Positions 9,189 to 17,279 of a stretch of 64,000 bases of DNA are shown here, in pieces. Made by a program: the position numbers and the translations under genes. Origin of the DNA: Nocardioides hwasunensis (GTDB lineage Bacteria; Actinomycetota; Actinomycetes; Propionibacteriales; Nocardioidaceae). The stretch spans positions 538,210-602,209 of the forward strand of contig NZ_JACXYY010000003.1 in the NCBI RefSeq assembly GCF_014779665.1. The letters are read 5' to 3'. Each line of letters starts with the position of its first letter. Within the stretch, counting starts at the first letter, position 1. A model generated the notes under the pieces. The model saw only the letters and a program-made list of their open reading frames with translations, searched no databases and had not been told where the DNA came from.

Positions 9189-10220
9189 TCAGACGTAGTC
9201 CTTGGCGACGAAGCGGCCGTCCGGCGTGACCGGGTTGTCCTCGTTGATCGCGACGACGTTCTCGCCGGGCTCGGGGAGCTGCTCGGGCCGGTGGTCGAGG
9301 TGGACGCCGGCGATCATGCAGCGCACGGACCCGCCGGCGAGCTCGATGGTGGGGATGTCGACGTCGACGATCTCGCACGACTCCTCGATCGCTGCGACCT
9401 GGTCGGGGCGCAGCGAGCGTCGTGCCCGGGCCGACATGGCCATCACGTAGCGGCGCCTGCCCGTCGGCGTACGGCCGCAGAGCTCGACGGCGTTGCCGGC
9501 GAACTCGCGGACCTGCTCCTCGGTCAGCTCGACGATCGTCCGACCGGTGACGGCGAGGCGCTCACGCACCTGCTCGCGGCGGTCCTCGTCGGGGATCATC
9601 TCCAGCGCGATCATGGCGACCTCGGTGCCGATGCAGGCGATGACGTTGGTGTGGTAGACCGGCACGCCGTCCGCGTCGAAGGCGTCGAAGGCCATCGGCT
9701 CGTAGGTGAAGTCGGTGCAGAAGCGCTCGAGGACCGCGACGTCGGCGCGGTGGCTGCGCGCGGTGTAGGCCACCCGCGAGACGTGGTCGAGCACCATCGC
9801 ACCGGTGCCCTCGAGGAAGATCCCGTCGGGCTCGAGCCCGGAGTAGTCGACGATCGCCTGGACGCGGTACTCCGACTTGAGCATCTCCAGGACGTCCGCC
9901 CGGCGCTCGTGGCGCCGGTTGGAGGCATACATCGGGTAGACCGCGACCGTGCCGCCCGCGTGGGTGGAGACCCAGTTGTTGGGGAACACGCTGTCGGGTC
10001 GGGTGTGGTCGTCGTCGTCGAAGACGTGGACCCGTACGCCGACCGCGCGCAGGGCAGCCGCCAGGGCGTCCATCTCGGCCAGCGCCTTCGCCGCGGTCGT
10101 GTCGTCCGACTGTCCCGGGGGCGCATCGGCCTGGAACGCGTTGTCCGCCGCCGTCGCCGGGTTGGGGACGAAGCTCGTCGCGCGGATCAGGATGACAGCG
10201 GAAGGGGCCTGGGCACTCAC
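9189..10220 (-). CDS. ctlX: CtlX-like citrulline/arginine-deiminase-fold hydrolase
   Basis: 343 residues from GTG at 10220. The protein is of the guanidino-modifying (arginine deiminase) fold: FPNNWVSTH, an Asp/Glu-rich loop DGIFLEGTGAMVLD, a His in VYHTNVIACIG, and the nucleophile Cys in GGSVRCMIAGVHL. The pattern fits the citrulline-utilisation hydrolase family CtlX. No GGAGG precedes the GTG, and another in-frame GTG lies at 10238, so the start is uncertain and could be leaderless. It is convergent with the nucleotidase gene and follows a threonine aldolase-like gene in the same direction. Confidence 0.8.
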   Translation of the reverse strand: MSAQAPSAVILIRATSFVPNPATAADNAFQADAPPGQSDDTTAAKALAEMDALAAALRAVGVRVHVFDDDDHTRPDSVFPNNWVSTHAGGTVAVYPMYASNRRHERRADVLEMLKSEYRVQAIVDYSGLEPDGIFLEGTGAMVLDHVSRVAYTARSHRADVAVLERFCTDFTYEPMAFDAFDADGVPVYHTNVIACIGTEVAMIALEMIPDEDRREQVRERLAVTGRTIVELTEEQVREFAGNAVELCGRTPTGRRRYVMAMSARARRSLRPDQVAAIEESCEIVDVDIPTIELAGGSVRCMIAGVHLDHRPEQLPEPGENVVAINEDNPVTPDGRFVAKDYV

Positions 10221-10267
10221 GGGAGGAATGTAGGTCACCCCGGGCCCCGTGGTCAGATCCCGACCGC

Positions 10268-11368
10268 TCAGGTCCCGACGGCCTCGGCCAGCCGCGCGGC
10301 CACCTCGACCGGGTCGTGGTCCACCGCCGCGTCGTAGCAGGTCAGCTCGGTCTCGACCCAGCCCGGCACGTCGGTGTCGTGCCACAGCCCCGACGGGGTG
10401 ATGCCGTGCTCCTCGGTGAAGGTCACGACGCGCTCGTTGACCTCGGCGGCGGTGCCGGGTGCGTAGGCCAGGAAGGTCGCGACGTGCGGCACCTCGGGGA
10501 AGGTGCGGATGCCCCGCTGCTGCAGGGCGGCTGCGAGGGCGATCGCCCACGCACGGTAGTCGCCGAACCTCGTCAGGTGCTCGCGCAGGCCGATCAGCCC
10601 CCCGACGGCGGCTGCCGTCATCGAGAAGAGCGTCCCGCCCATCCGCTGCCGCCACGACCGCAGCTCACCGGCGAGGTCGTCCGGGCACACGACGAGCGCA
10701 CCGCTGGAGGCGCCCAGCCCCTTGTAGAGCGAGACGTACATGGAGTCGAAGAGCGCCGCCGCCTCGGAGTGGCTGCGGTCCCAGTGCGGCACCGACTCCC
10801 AGATGCGGGCCCCGTCGGCGTGCAGGGGGACGCCGCGCTCGCGTGCCGCCGCGGACAGCTCGACGAGCTCGTCCCAGGTGGGCAGCAGGCAGCCGCCGTC
10901 GCGCAGCGGGAGCTCGACCAGCGCGGCACCGAGCCGGCCGCCGACCCTCGCCAGCGCGGCGGCGGTCGGGGTCTCGCGACCGGTCGTGAGCCACTCCAGC
11001 TCGAGACCGAGCACCCGACGCGGCCCGTCCTGCTCGTGGTGCACGAGGTGGGACAGGTCGGGCAGCGCCACCCGGCGCGACGCCGACCGGTCGCACCAGG
11101 AGCGCAGGGTGGCCTGCTGGGCCATCACGCCGCTGGGGAACATCACGGCTGCGGGCTTGCCCAGCAGCTCGGCGACCTCGCCCTCGAGCTGCGCGACGGC
11201 CCCGCGCGCACCGTAGGCGTCACGCTCGATCCCGTGCTCCTCGGCGAAGGCCGCGAGGTCGTGGAACATCGCCGCCGGGGTGACCGGGGCACGCCAGAAG
11301 ACCGTCTGCGCCGACGCAGACGCCGCGCGGAACCGCGCAGTGAGGTCGGCGGCCGGGTCAGCGCTCAC
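10268..11368 (-). CDS. Low-specificity L-threonine aldolase-like PLP enzyme
   Basis: 366 residues, fold-type I PLP enzyme. The PLP lysine is in SLYKGLGASSG and the phosphate/ring contacts in HADGARIWE, as in threonine aldolase/beta-eliminating lyase proteins. Such enzymes split beta-hydroxy amino acids to glycine and an aldehyde. The N-terminal 45 residues differ from typical threonine aldolases, so the exact substrate is uncertain. GTG start at 11368 overlaps the upstream small gene by four bases, suggesting coupling. Confidence 0.8.
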   Translation of the reverse strand: MSADPAADLTARFRAASASAQTVFWRAPVTPAAMFHDLAAFAEEHGIERDAYGARGAVAQLEGEVAELLGKPAAVMFPSGVMAQQATLRSWCDRSASRRVALPDLSHLVHHEQDGPRRVLGLELEWLTTGRETPTAAALARVGGRLGAALVELPLRDGGCLLPTWDELVELSAAARERGVPLHADGARIWESVPHWDRSHSEAAALFDSMYVSLYKGLGASSGALVVCPDDLAGELRSWRQRMGGTLFSMTAAAVGGLIGLREHLTRFGDYRAWAIALAAALQQRGIRTFPEVPHVATFLAYAPGTAAEVNERVVTFTEEHGITPSGLWHDTDVPGWVETELTCYDAAVDHDPVEVAARLAEAVGT

Positions 11369-11568
11369 GCCTGGCGCTTGAACCAGTACGTCGTCTCGGC
11401 GCCGGGGAGGACCTGCACCAGCTCCCAGCCGTTGACGCCCAGCGTGGAGAGGAGGTCCTCCCACGACTCGGTGCCCTCCACGAGTGCCTCGGGGTCGGCG
11501 TTGTAGCCGCCGACCTCCACGTTGCCCTGATCGTCGACGGTGATCTCGAGGTGCGCCCAGGAAGCCAT
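11365..11568 (-). CDS. Small conserved hypothetical protein
   Basis: 67 residues beginning MASWAHLEIT, acidic and soluble, ending YWFKRQA. The composition (alternating hydrophobic residues, VNGWELVQVLPG) suggests a small beta-rich domain. No function recognised. The frame is open further upstream to 11727, but the ATG at 11568 gives a compact domain and leaves room for a promoter shared with the divergent cobT gene. It overlaps the aldolase start by four bases. Confidence 0.65.
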   Translation of the reverse strand: MASWAHLEITVDDQGNVEVGGYNADPEALVEGTESWEDLLSTLGVNGWELVQVLPGAETTYWFKRQA

Positions 11569-11711
11569 GACGCGATCCTGCCACAGCATCCTCAACCGCC
11601 GAGCGGCCACTCGTGCCGAGCATCGGCGCCGAGCCCGGAGGACGGAGTGACCGGACACGCGGCAAGACTGGCAGGCCGGCGACCCGTCACCCTCACTAGG
11701 CTGGCTGAGCC

Positions 11712-12752
11712 ATGGACCAGACCGCACGCATCCTCCCGCCCTCGCCCGACATCGCCGCCCGCGCGCACGAGCGGCTCGCCGGACTCGCCACTCCCCCGGG
11801 CGCCCTCGGCCGGGTCGGCGAGATCGGCGCGTGGATCGCCGCCGCGCAGGGCGAGGTGCCGCCGCGACCGCTGACCGACGTACGCCTCGTGGTGCTCGCC
11901 GGTGACCACGGTGTCGCCGCGCACGGGGTGTCGGCCTACCCGCCGGCGATCACCGAGGCGATGGTCCGCACGATCGTCGCCGGCCAGGCCGGCGTCTCCG
12001 CCCTCGCGAGGGAGCACGGTGTGACGGTGACCGTCCTCGACGTCGCCGTCGACGCCGACCTCTCCGACCTGCCCGCCGCCGTGACCGGGCGGAAGGTGCG
12101 GCGCGGATCGGGCGCGATCCACCTCGAGGACGCGCTCACCCGCGCCGAGGCCGAGCGCTCGCTCGCGCTCGGCGCGGAGGTGGCGGGCGAGCTCGTCGAC
12201 GACGGGGCGCAGCTGCTGATGACCGGCGACCTGGGCATCGGCAACACCACTCCGGCCGCGGCACTCGTCGCCGCCGTCCTGGGCCTGCCGGCCGACGAGG
12301 TCACCGGTCGCGGCACCGGCATCGACGACGACGGGTGGGCCCGCAAGCGCGACGTGATCGCCGCCGCGCTCGAGCGTGTCGAGGGGCGCACCGCCGACCC
12401 GGTCGAGGTGCTCGCCGCACTCGGCAGCGCGGACCTCGCCGCCACCGTCGGCTTCCTGATCGAGGCCGCCACCCGAGGTGTCCCGGTCGTCCTCGACGGC
12501 CTCATGTCGGTCGCGTGCGCGGTCGTGGCGCAGGCGCTCGCGCCCGGCGCGGCCGCCTGGTGGGTCGCCGGCCACCGGTCCACCGAGCCGGCCCAGACCC
12601 ACGCGCTGAAGTCGCTCGGCCTCGAGCCGCTGCTCGACCTCGGCATGCGCCTCGGCGAGGGGTCCGGGGCCGTGGCTGCGCTGCCCGTCCTGCGCTCCGG
12701 CGTGGCAGTCCTGCGCGACGTGGCACTGCTCTCGGAGATCATGCCCGGGTGA
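11712..12752 (+). CDS. cobT: Nicotinate-nucleotide--dimethylbenzimidazole phosphoribosyltransferase
   Basis: 346 residues, the usual length. It activates the lower ligand of cobalamin by transferring phosphoribose from nicotinate mononucleotide to dimethylbenzimidazole. Seen: GDLGIGNTTPAAAL, LDGLMSVACAV, AGHRSTEPAQTHAL and RLGEGSGA, the last holding the catalytic glutamate. First of three genes cobT-cobS-cobU that finish nucleotide-loop assembly; cobS follows after 7 bp. Confidence 0.95.
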   Translation: MDQTARILPPSPDIAARAHERLAGLATPPGALGRVGEIGAWIAAAQGEVPPRPLTDVRLVVLAGDHGVAAHGVSAYPPAITEAMVRTIVAGQAGVSALAREHGVTVTVLDVAVDADLSDLPAAVTGRKVRRGSGAIHLEDALTRAEAERSLALGAEVAGELVDDGAQLLMTGDLGIGNTTPAAALVAAVLGLPADEVTGRGTGIDDDGWARKRDVIAAALERVEGRTADPVEVLAALGSADLAATVGFLIEAATRGVPVVLDGLMSVACAVVAQALAPGAAAWWVAGHRSTEPAQTHALKSLGLEPLLDLGMRLGEGSGAVAALPVLRSGVAVLRDVALLSEIMPG

Positions 12753-12759
12753 TGGTCCC

Positions 12760-13524
12760 GTGATCCTGCGCGACGCCTGGCTCCTGGCGACCGGCACCCT
12801 CACCGCGGTCCGCGTGCCACCCCCGGGGCGGGTCGACCGGTCGGTCGCCGGTCTCGCGATGGCGCTCGCGCCCCTGGCCGTGCTGCCGCTCGGCCTCGCC
12901 GCGGCGCTGGTCGTGCTGGTGGGCGGCTGGATCGACCTGCCACCGCTCGCGACGGCGTACGTCGTGCTGCTCGCGCTCGCGCTCGGCACCCGCGCCTTCC
13001 ACTGGGACGGCCTCGCCGACACCGCCGACGGGCTGACTGCGTCCTACTCCGCCGAGCGCTCGCTCGAGGTGATGCGCACGGGTCCGGTGGGCCCGGCGGG
13101 CGTCGTCGCCGTGGTGCTGGTGGCCGGGCTCCAGGTGGCCGGCCTCACCGCCGTCGTCCGCCACGAGCACGCCTGGTGGGCCGTCGGGCTGCTGGTCTGC
13201 GCCTCCCGGGCGTGCCTCGCGCTGGCCTGCGTGCGCGGCGTGCCTGCCGCCCGCGTCGAAGGGCTCGGCGCGATGCACATCGGGTCGGTGCCCGTCGTGC
13301 TCGCGGTCTCGTCGCTGCTCGTCAGCGTCGTCGCAGTCGCCCTCGCCGGCCTCGGGCTGGGATCGGCGTGGCCCGCGGTGGCAGGGCTGCTGGTCATGGT
13401 GGCCGCGGTCCTCGCCCTGCTGCTGAGGTGCGTACGCCGCCTCGGCGGGATCACCGGCGACGTCCTGGGCGCGGCGGTCGAGCTGTCGTTCGCCGTCCTC
13501 GTGCTGGCGGCGTCGACCGTCTGA
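12760..13524 (+). CDS. cobS: Adenosylcobinamide-GDP ribazoletransferase (cobalamin synthase)
   Basis: 254 residues with about six membrane segments. The signature FHWDGLADTADGLTASYS is intact; its Asp residues bind Mg for joining GDP-cobinamide to alpha-ribazole. GTG start at 12760. Lies in the membrane, between the genes for its two substrate makers CobT and CobU. Confidence 0.94.
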   Translation: MILRDAWLLATGTLTAVRVPPPGRVDRSVAGLAMALAPLAVLPLGLAAALVVLVGGWIDLPPLATAYVVLLALALGTRAFHWDGLADTADGLTASYSAERSLEVMRTGPVGPAGVVAVVLVAGLQVAGLTAVVRHEHAWWAVGLLVCASRACLALACVRGVPAARVEGLGAMHIGSVPVVLAVSSLLVSVVAVALAGLGLGSAWPAVAGLLVMVAAVLALLLRCVRRLGGITGDVLGAAVELSFAVLVLAASTV

Positions 13525-13568
13525 GGTCCGGAGCGTCAAGCCTTCCCTGCTCTGACAGGATGCGCGCC

Positions 13569-14096
13569 ATGCGGATCCTGGTCACCGGCGGCGTGCGGTC
13601 CGGCAAGTCGACCCACGCCGAGGCCCTGCTCGGCGACGAGCCCGCGACCTACGTCGCGCCCGGCCCCTCGCCCGACGTGGAGACCGACCCGGACTGGGCC
13701 GCCCGCATCGACGCGCACCGCGTCCGTCGACCCGGCTCGTGGACGACCCTGGAGACCCAGGACCTCGCCTCGGCGATCGGCGACGCCCACGTGCCCGTGC
13801 TGGTCGACTGCCTCGGCACGTGGCTCACCGCCGTGGTCGACGCCGCCGAGGCGTGGGAGCAGGACAGCGACGACGTGCTCGGTCTCGTCCTGGCCCGTGT
13901 CGACGAGGTGGTCGAGGCTCTCGCCGCCTGCGAGCAGGACGTCGTCCTGGTGACCAACGAGGTGGGCCTCGGCGTCGTGCCCGAGCACCGGTCGGGCCGG
14001 CTCTTCCGCGACCTGCTGGGCACGGTCAACCAGCGCGTGGCCGCGGCCTGCGACGAGGTCCATCTCGTCGTCGCAGGCCGCGTGCTGCGGCTCTGA
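13569..14096 (+). CDS. cobU: Adenosylcobinamide kinase / cobinamide-phosphate guanylyltransferase
   Basis: 175 residues. P-loop GGVRSGKS at the N-terminus, the guanylylation His in DAHRVRRPGSW, and TNEVGLGVVPEHRSGR near the C-terminus. It phosphorylates then guanylylates adenosylcobinamide, giving the CobS substrate. Two ATGs are in frame: 13560 and 13569. The second is chosen because AGGA at 13557-13560 is 8 bases upstream of it but touches the first. Confidence 0.92.
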   Translation: MRILVTGGVRSGKSTHAEALLGDEPATYVAPGPSPDVETDPDWAARIDAHRVRRPGSWTTLETQDLASAIGDAHVPVLVDCLGTWLTAVVDAAEAWEQDSDDVLGLVLARVDEVVEALAACEQDVVLVTNEVGLGVVPEHRSGRLFRDLLGTVNQRVAAACDEVHLVVAGRVLRL

Positions 14097-14109
14097 GCCT
14101 CCGTCCGGC

Positions 14110-15726
14110 TCAGCCGACCGCCAGGTAGCCGACGTCGGCGACGAGGCCGTCGTCGGGGCTGGTCCCGCCGCAGGCCTGCGCGCTGCCGCCGCCGCACCCG
14201 GTCATCCGGGTGCTGCCGTTGGCGAGGGTCACCTCGACCGAGGCGACCTTGGCGGAGGCGAACGGCACGACCGTGACGCCGTAGCCCTGCTTGTTGGTGC
14301 GCACGTGCGTCGTCGAGGTGCTGCCGTCGACGCGGTGCACCGTGACGACGGCCCGGACCGGCGTCGAGCGACCGAGGTCAACTGCGACGGTGAGCCACTT
14401 GCTGCCCGCGAAGGGCTGGACCGCACCGGTGGCGCTGGTGAGGTGGTCGAGGCGCGCACGGTGGGTGGCGATCGGCCTCTTCTTGGCGAGCTGGATCGTG
14501 GGGAGGGTGTTCGGGGCCGTCGGGTACGCCTGCTCGACGGCCTCGCTGTAGACGTCGCTCGGGTGCTGGTTGGCGTCCGCGAAGGCGGCGTACTGCTCGG
14601 GCGTCGACGTGCCACGCGCGACGAGGACCTTGTCGATCGCCTGGAGGGAGTGGCGGGTGTTGACGCCCTTCGTGGTGTCGAGGGCCTCCCAGACCTGACG
14701 GACGAGGTTCGGCACGCCCGCGGTCGTGTCGGCGTGCTTCTCGGTCAGGAAGCGCCAGAAGCCCCAGTTGCCGTAGGCGTTGAGGTCGAAGGTGTCGAGG
14801 CTCGTGGACGGCCCGGCGAGCGGGTAGCCGAGGTAGTCCGGGTCGCCCATCTGGCCGTAGTTGAGGAAGAACGCGTTGTCGTTGACATCGGTGTAGAGCA
14901 CGTCCTCCATCGCGGTCGCCGTGGACTCCATCAACCAACCGTCGTCCTCGGCGTCGTAGGCGAACTGGACGGCGTGGAAGTACTCGTGGGCGACGGTGAT
15001 CTGGAGTGCCGCGGTCGGGTCGAGCCACGGGGTGCTCGCATAGTCGTTGTCGAAGCCGCAGTAGGCATACCAGGCGCTGCCGACGACGGGGCCGTCCGCG
15101 TCGGAGCGGCAGTATCCGAGAGCACCGACGGAGTCGATGTCACCGAGGTAGAAGTCCATCCGGGTGTCGCCCTCCTGCCCGGCGTCGCGCAGGGGACGCT
15201 TGAAGCCCGCCGCGGCGTAGACGCCGGCCACGTGGGTGATCGTGTCGAACGCGGTGGCGGCGAAGGCCGGCGTCGTGGCGTGCTGGCCCTCCTCGACCCA
15301 GTGCAGGCAGAAGGTCGCGCTGCACTGCGTCTGCAGATCGGCCTCGGGGCCGTAGGAGATGTCGCGCGGGTCGTCGGGGTCGTCCGGCGGCGTGGTCGGG
15401 CGCGCGAGCAGGCGTTCGGCCGTTGCCCGGTCGGAGCCGCGCAGGGCGTGCTTGGCGACGAACAGGTCGCGCATCGCCAGGGTCAGGTCCGTGCGCTCGT
15501 CGGGCGCGGCCGCGGGCTCGCTGACCACAGCGGACTCCGCCGCGGCCAACGCCTCCTCGGCGATCGTCGTCTCGCCGGGGCGCGTCGTCGCGTCCGGGGT
15601 CGCTGTCGGGTCGGTGGCGTACGTCGGCGACGCCGCGATCGTGGTGCCGAGGGTCAGCGCGAGGACGGCTGAGAGCAGGACGGCGCGAGCGTGCGAACGG
15701 GAGTGCGAGCGGGGGTGGGGGCGCAT
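14110..15726 (-). CDS. Secreted MXAN_6640-like putative zinc metalloprotease
   Basis: 538 residues. N-terminal Arg/His-rich stretch and a hydrophobic segment (AVLLSAVLALTLG, cut near SPTYA) form a Sec-type signal. The zinc motif HEYFHAVQFAYD with a downstream Glu (LMESTATAMED) is typical of gluzincin-like metalloproteases of the MXAN_6640 type. The C-terminal 150 residues are Ser/Thr/Val-rich with one CGGGSAQACGG cysteine pair. Start ATG 15726 is chosen over an in-frame ATG 60 bases upstream, which would put 20 residues before the signal. It is convergent with cobU and appears to be a single gene. Substrate unknown. Confidence 0.8.
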   Translation of the reverse strand: MRPHPRSHSRSHARAVLLSAVLALTLGTTIAASPTYATDPTATPDATTRPGETTIAEEALAAAESAVVSEPAAAPDERTDLTLAMRDLFVAKHALRGSDRATAERLLARPTTPPDDPDDPRDISYGPEADLQTQCSATFCLHWVEEGQHATTPAFAATAFDTITHVAGVYAAAGFKRPLRDAGQEGDTRMDFYLGDIDSVGALGYCRSDADGPVVGSAWYAYCGFDNDYASTPWLDPTAALQITVAHEYFHAVQFAYDAEDDGWLMESTATAMEDVLYTDVNDNAFFLNYGQMGDPDYLGYPLAGPSTSLDTFDLNAYGNWGFWRFLTEKHADTTAGVPNLVRQVWEALDTTKGVNTRHSLQAIDKVLVARGTSTPEQYAAFADANQHPSDVYSEAVEQAYPTAPNTLPTIQLAKKRPIATHRARLDHLTSATGAVQPFAGSKWLTVAVDLGRSTPVRAVVTVHRVDGSTSTTHVRTNKQGYGVTVVPFASAKVASVEVTLANGSTRMTGCGGGSAQACGGTSPDDGLVADVGYLAVG

Positions 15727-15816
15727 GGACGGAATCACACCAGCACCACGGGCCTCGGCGCCAGCATCCGGAAGTCTGTTCATCACGTGGACATCGGCGG
15801 CGTCGTGGACCGCACG

Positions 15817-16554
15817 TCAGCCCAGCAGCAGCACGTAGGAGCCGAGGGCGACGAGCCAGGACATGAAGGAGCCGAGCAGGAAGTACTCGGTCATCTCGTG
15901 CACGGTCTGCTGCTCGTGGCGCGAGGAGAGCTCCGGGAAGCGCAGCAGGCCCTTGGCCGCGACCACCACGCTGGCCGCGGTCACCTGGCCGCCGAGCGCG
16001 AGGGCGAGGATGAAGACCCGCTCCAGCGGTCCGAGGAGTCGGCCGCCCTTGAGCTGGGTCGGCGGCATCCCACCGTCCCTGCGGGGGTTGATGGTGCCGG
16101 TGGACTTGAGGACCAGCCGCACGAGCACGTTGCCCGTCGAGAGCTGGATCCCGAACGCCCCGAGCAGGAGCAGGAACCGGTCGGCCGGGAGACCGTCCAG
16201 CACCGGCAGCGAGACCGAGTCGAGCCACCGGACCAGGGGTCCGGACGCCTCGGGCGCCAGGCCGGAGCACGCGATCGCGGCGACCAGCGCCAGCACGAAG
16301 AGACCGAGCGGCAGCCATGCGGCCGCCTGGGCGGGATGACCGAAGCCCCACGTGACCGCGAACCCCCACACGAGCACGACCGCGGCGATGACGAACAGCG
16401 CGACCACGTCGCGGCCGGTCGTCATCCCGACGAGCAGGCCGACGGTGAGCGCCACCAGCGCTCCCACGACCTGCGGCAGCACCTTCACCTTGCGCGCCGA
16501 GTGGGTCAGGTCAGTGGCTGCCAGGCCGATCAGCAGCATCGCGAGCCAGCTCAT
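15817..16554 (-). CDS. Membrane protein paired with SatD-like regulator
   Basis: 245 residues, about seven hydrophobic helices (MSWLAMLLIGLAATDL, VVGALVALTVGLLVG, and onward to the last 20 residues). No catalytic motif recognised. A short conserved-looking cytoplasmic segment HEQQTVHEMTEYFLLG precedes the last helix. The gene lies 34 bp after the SatD-like gene in the same direction, so the pair is probably one operon. The pairing of SatD proteins with a multi-spanning partner is something I have seen in other bacteria; function remains unknown. Confidence 0.7.
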   Translation of the reverse strand: MSWLAMLLIGLAATDLTHSARKVKVLPQVVGALVALTVGLLVGMTTGRDVVALFVIAAVVLVWGFAVTWGFGHPAQAAAWLPLGLFVLALVAAIACSGLAPEASGPLVRWLDSVSLPVLDGLPADRFLLLLGAFGIQLSTGNVLVRLVLKSTGTINPRRDGGMPPTQLKGGRLLGPLERVFILALALGGQVTAASVVVAAKGLLRFPELSSRHEQQTVHEMTEYFLLGSFMSWLVALGSYVLLLG

Positions 16555-16588
16555 CCCCTGCCTCCTCCCACGATCCTCTCGCCGACTG

Positions 16589-17236
16589 TCACAGGTCGCG
16601 CACCAGCTCGTCTGCAGCCAGCAGGACTCCGATGCCGTCGGCACGGATCCTCTGCGACACCGCCGACGGACTGATGCCCAGCTCGTCGGCGATCTCGTGC
16701 TGCTGCCGTCCCCTCAGCAGACCATCCAGCACCGACATCGACCGCTCCGACATGCCGCTCACGATCTGGTCCCGCGTCATCAGTGCCGCGTTGACCGCGG
16801 CAGCGTCGGGTCCCTGCTCGCCCTCGGCGGCGACGTACGCCGTGCGCACCGCACGCATCGACGCCTTCCGTCCGTAGGCCTCGACCGTCTCGATCGCGGA
16901 TCGTGCCGCCCACCACCCGGGCCCGTCCTCGACCCGGGGTTCCTCGGACAGCACCTGCACCCGTCCCCGTCCGATGCCCTGCCGGACGTCGACCTCGGGC
17001 AGCAGCGACAGGCGCAGCCGCAGGGTCGCGGCCATCGCCGTGCCGAGAGTGGCGAAGATCCCCTGGAACTCGTCGCCGGTGCCGATGCGCAGCGGCACCG
17101 TGGGCGCGTAGGTCGCGTTGACGTCGTCGACGGCTCGCGCGAACAGCGCGTGCACGTGCGTGCGGTCCCTGCTCCGACGGGAGCCGACCAGGTCACCGAT
17201 CACGGTGAATGAAGCCTCTTGCTTCATATCGTCCAT
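16589..17236 (-). CDS. SatD-family protein with C-terminal helix-turn-helix
   Basis: 215 residues. The N-terminal two thirds match the SatD family (FTVIGDLVGSRRSRDR at the start, TGDEFQGIF in the middle), first named from an acid-tolerance locus of streptococci. The C-terminal part carries a plausible helix-turn-helix (IADELGISPSAVSQRIR, about residues 175-200), so it may bind DNA. In-frame ATGs are at 17236 and 17227 (and 17272); none has a clear ribosome binding site, so the message may be leaderless. A perfect 8-bp inverted repeat covers the start region and could be its own operator. Confidence 0.7.
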   Translation of the reverse strand: MDDMKQEASFTVIGDLVGSRRSRDRTHVHALFARAVDDVNATYAPTVPLRIGTGDEFQGIFATLGTAMAATLRLRLSLLPEVDVRQGIGRGRVQVLSEEPRVEDGPGWWAARSAIETVEAYGRKASMRAVRTAYVAAEGEQGPDAAAVNAALMTRDQIVSGMSERSMSVLDGLLRGRQQHEIADELGISPSAVSQRIRADGIGVLLAADELVRDL

Positions 17237-17242
17237 ATGAAG
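17222..17242. promoter_or_regulatory. Inverted repeat over the satD-like start
   Basis: CTTCATAT (17222-17229) and ATATGAAG (17235-17242) are exact complements with a 5-base spacer. It is A/T-rich in a very GC-rich region and covers the first codons of the SatD-like gene. Candidate operator for autoregulation by the gene's own helix-turn-helix; inferred. Confidence 0.5.
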
Positions 17243-17279
17243 ATCATACCTTCTTCTGGCCGAGATGAACACATCTCCT

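Noticed and set aside
11569..11711. Possible cobalamin riboswitch upstream of cobT
   Set aside because: No convincing B12 box or riboswitch stem pattern is visible in the gap; short similarities are within chance for this GC content.
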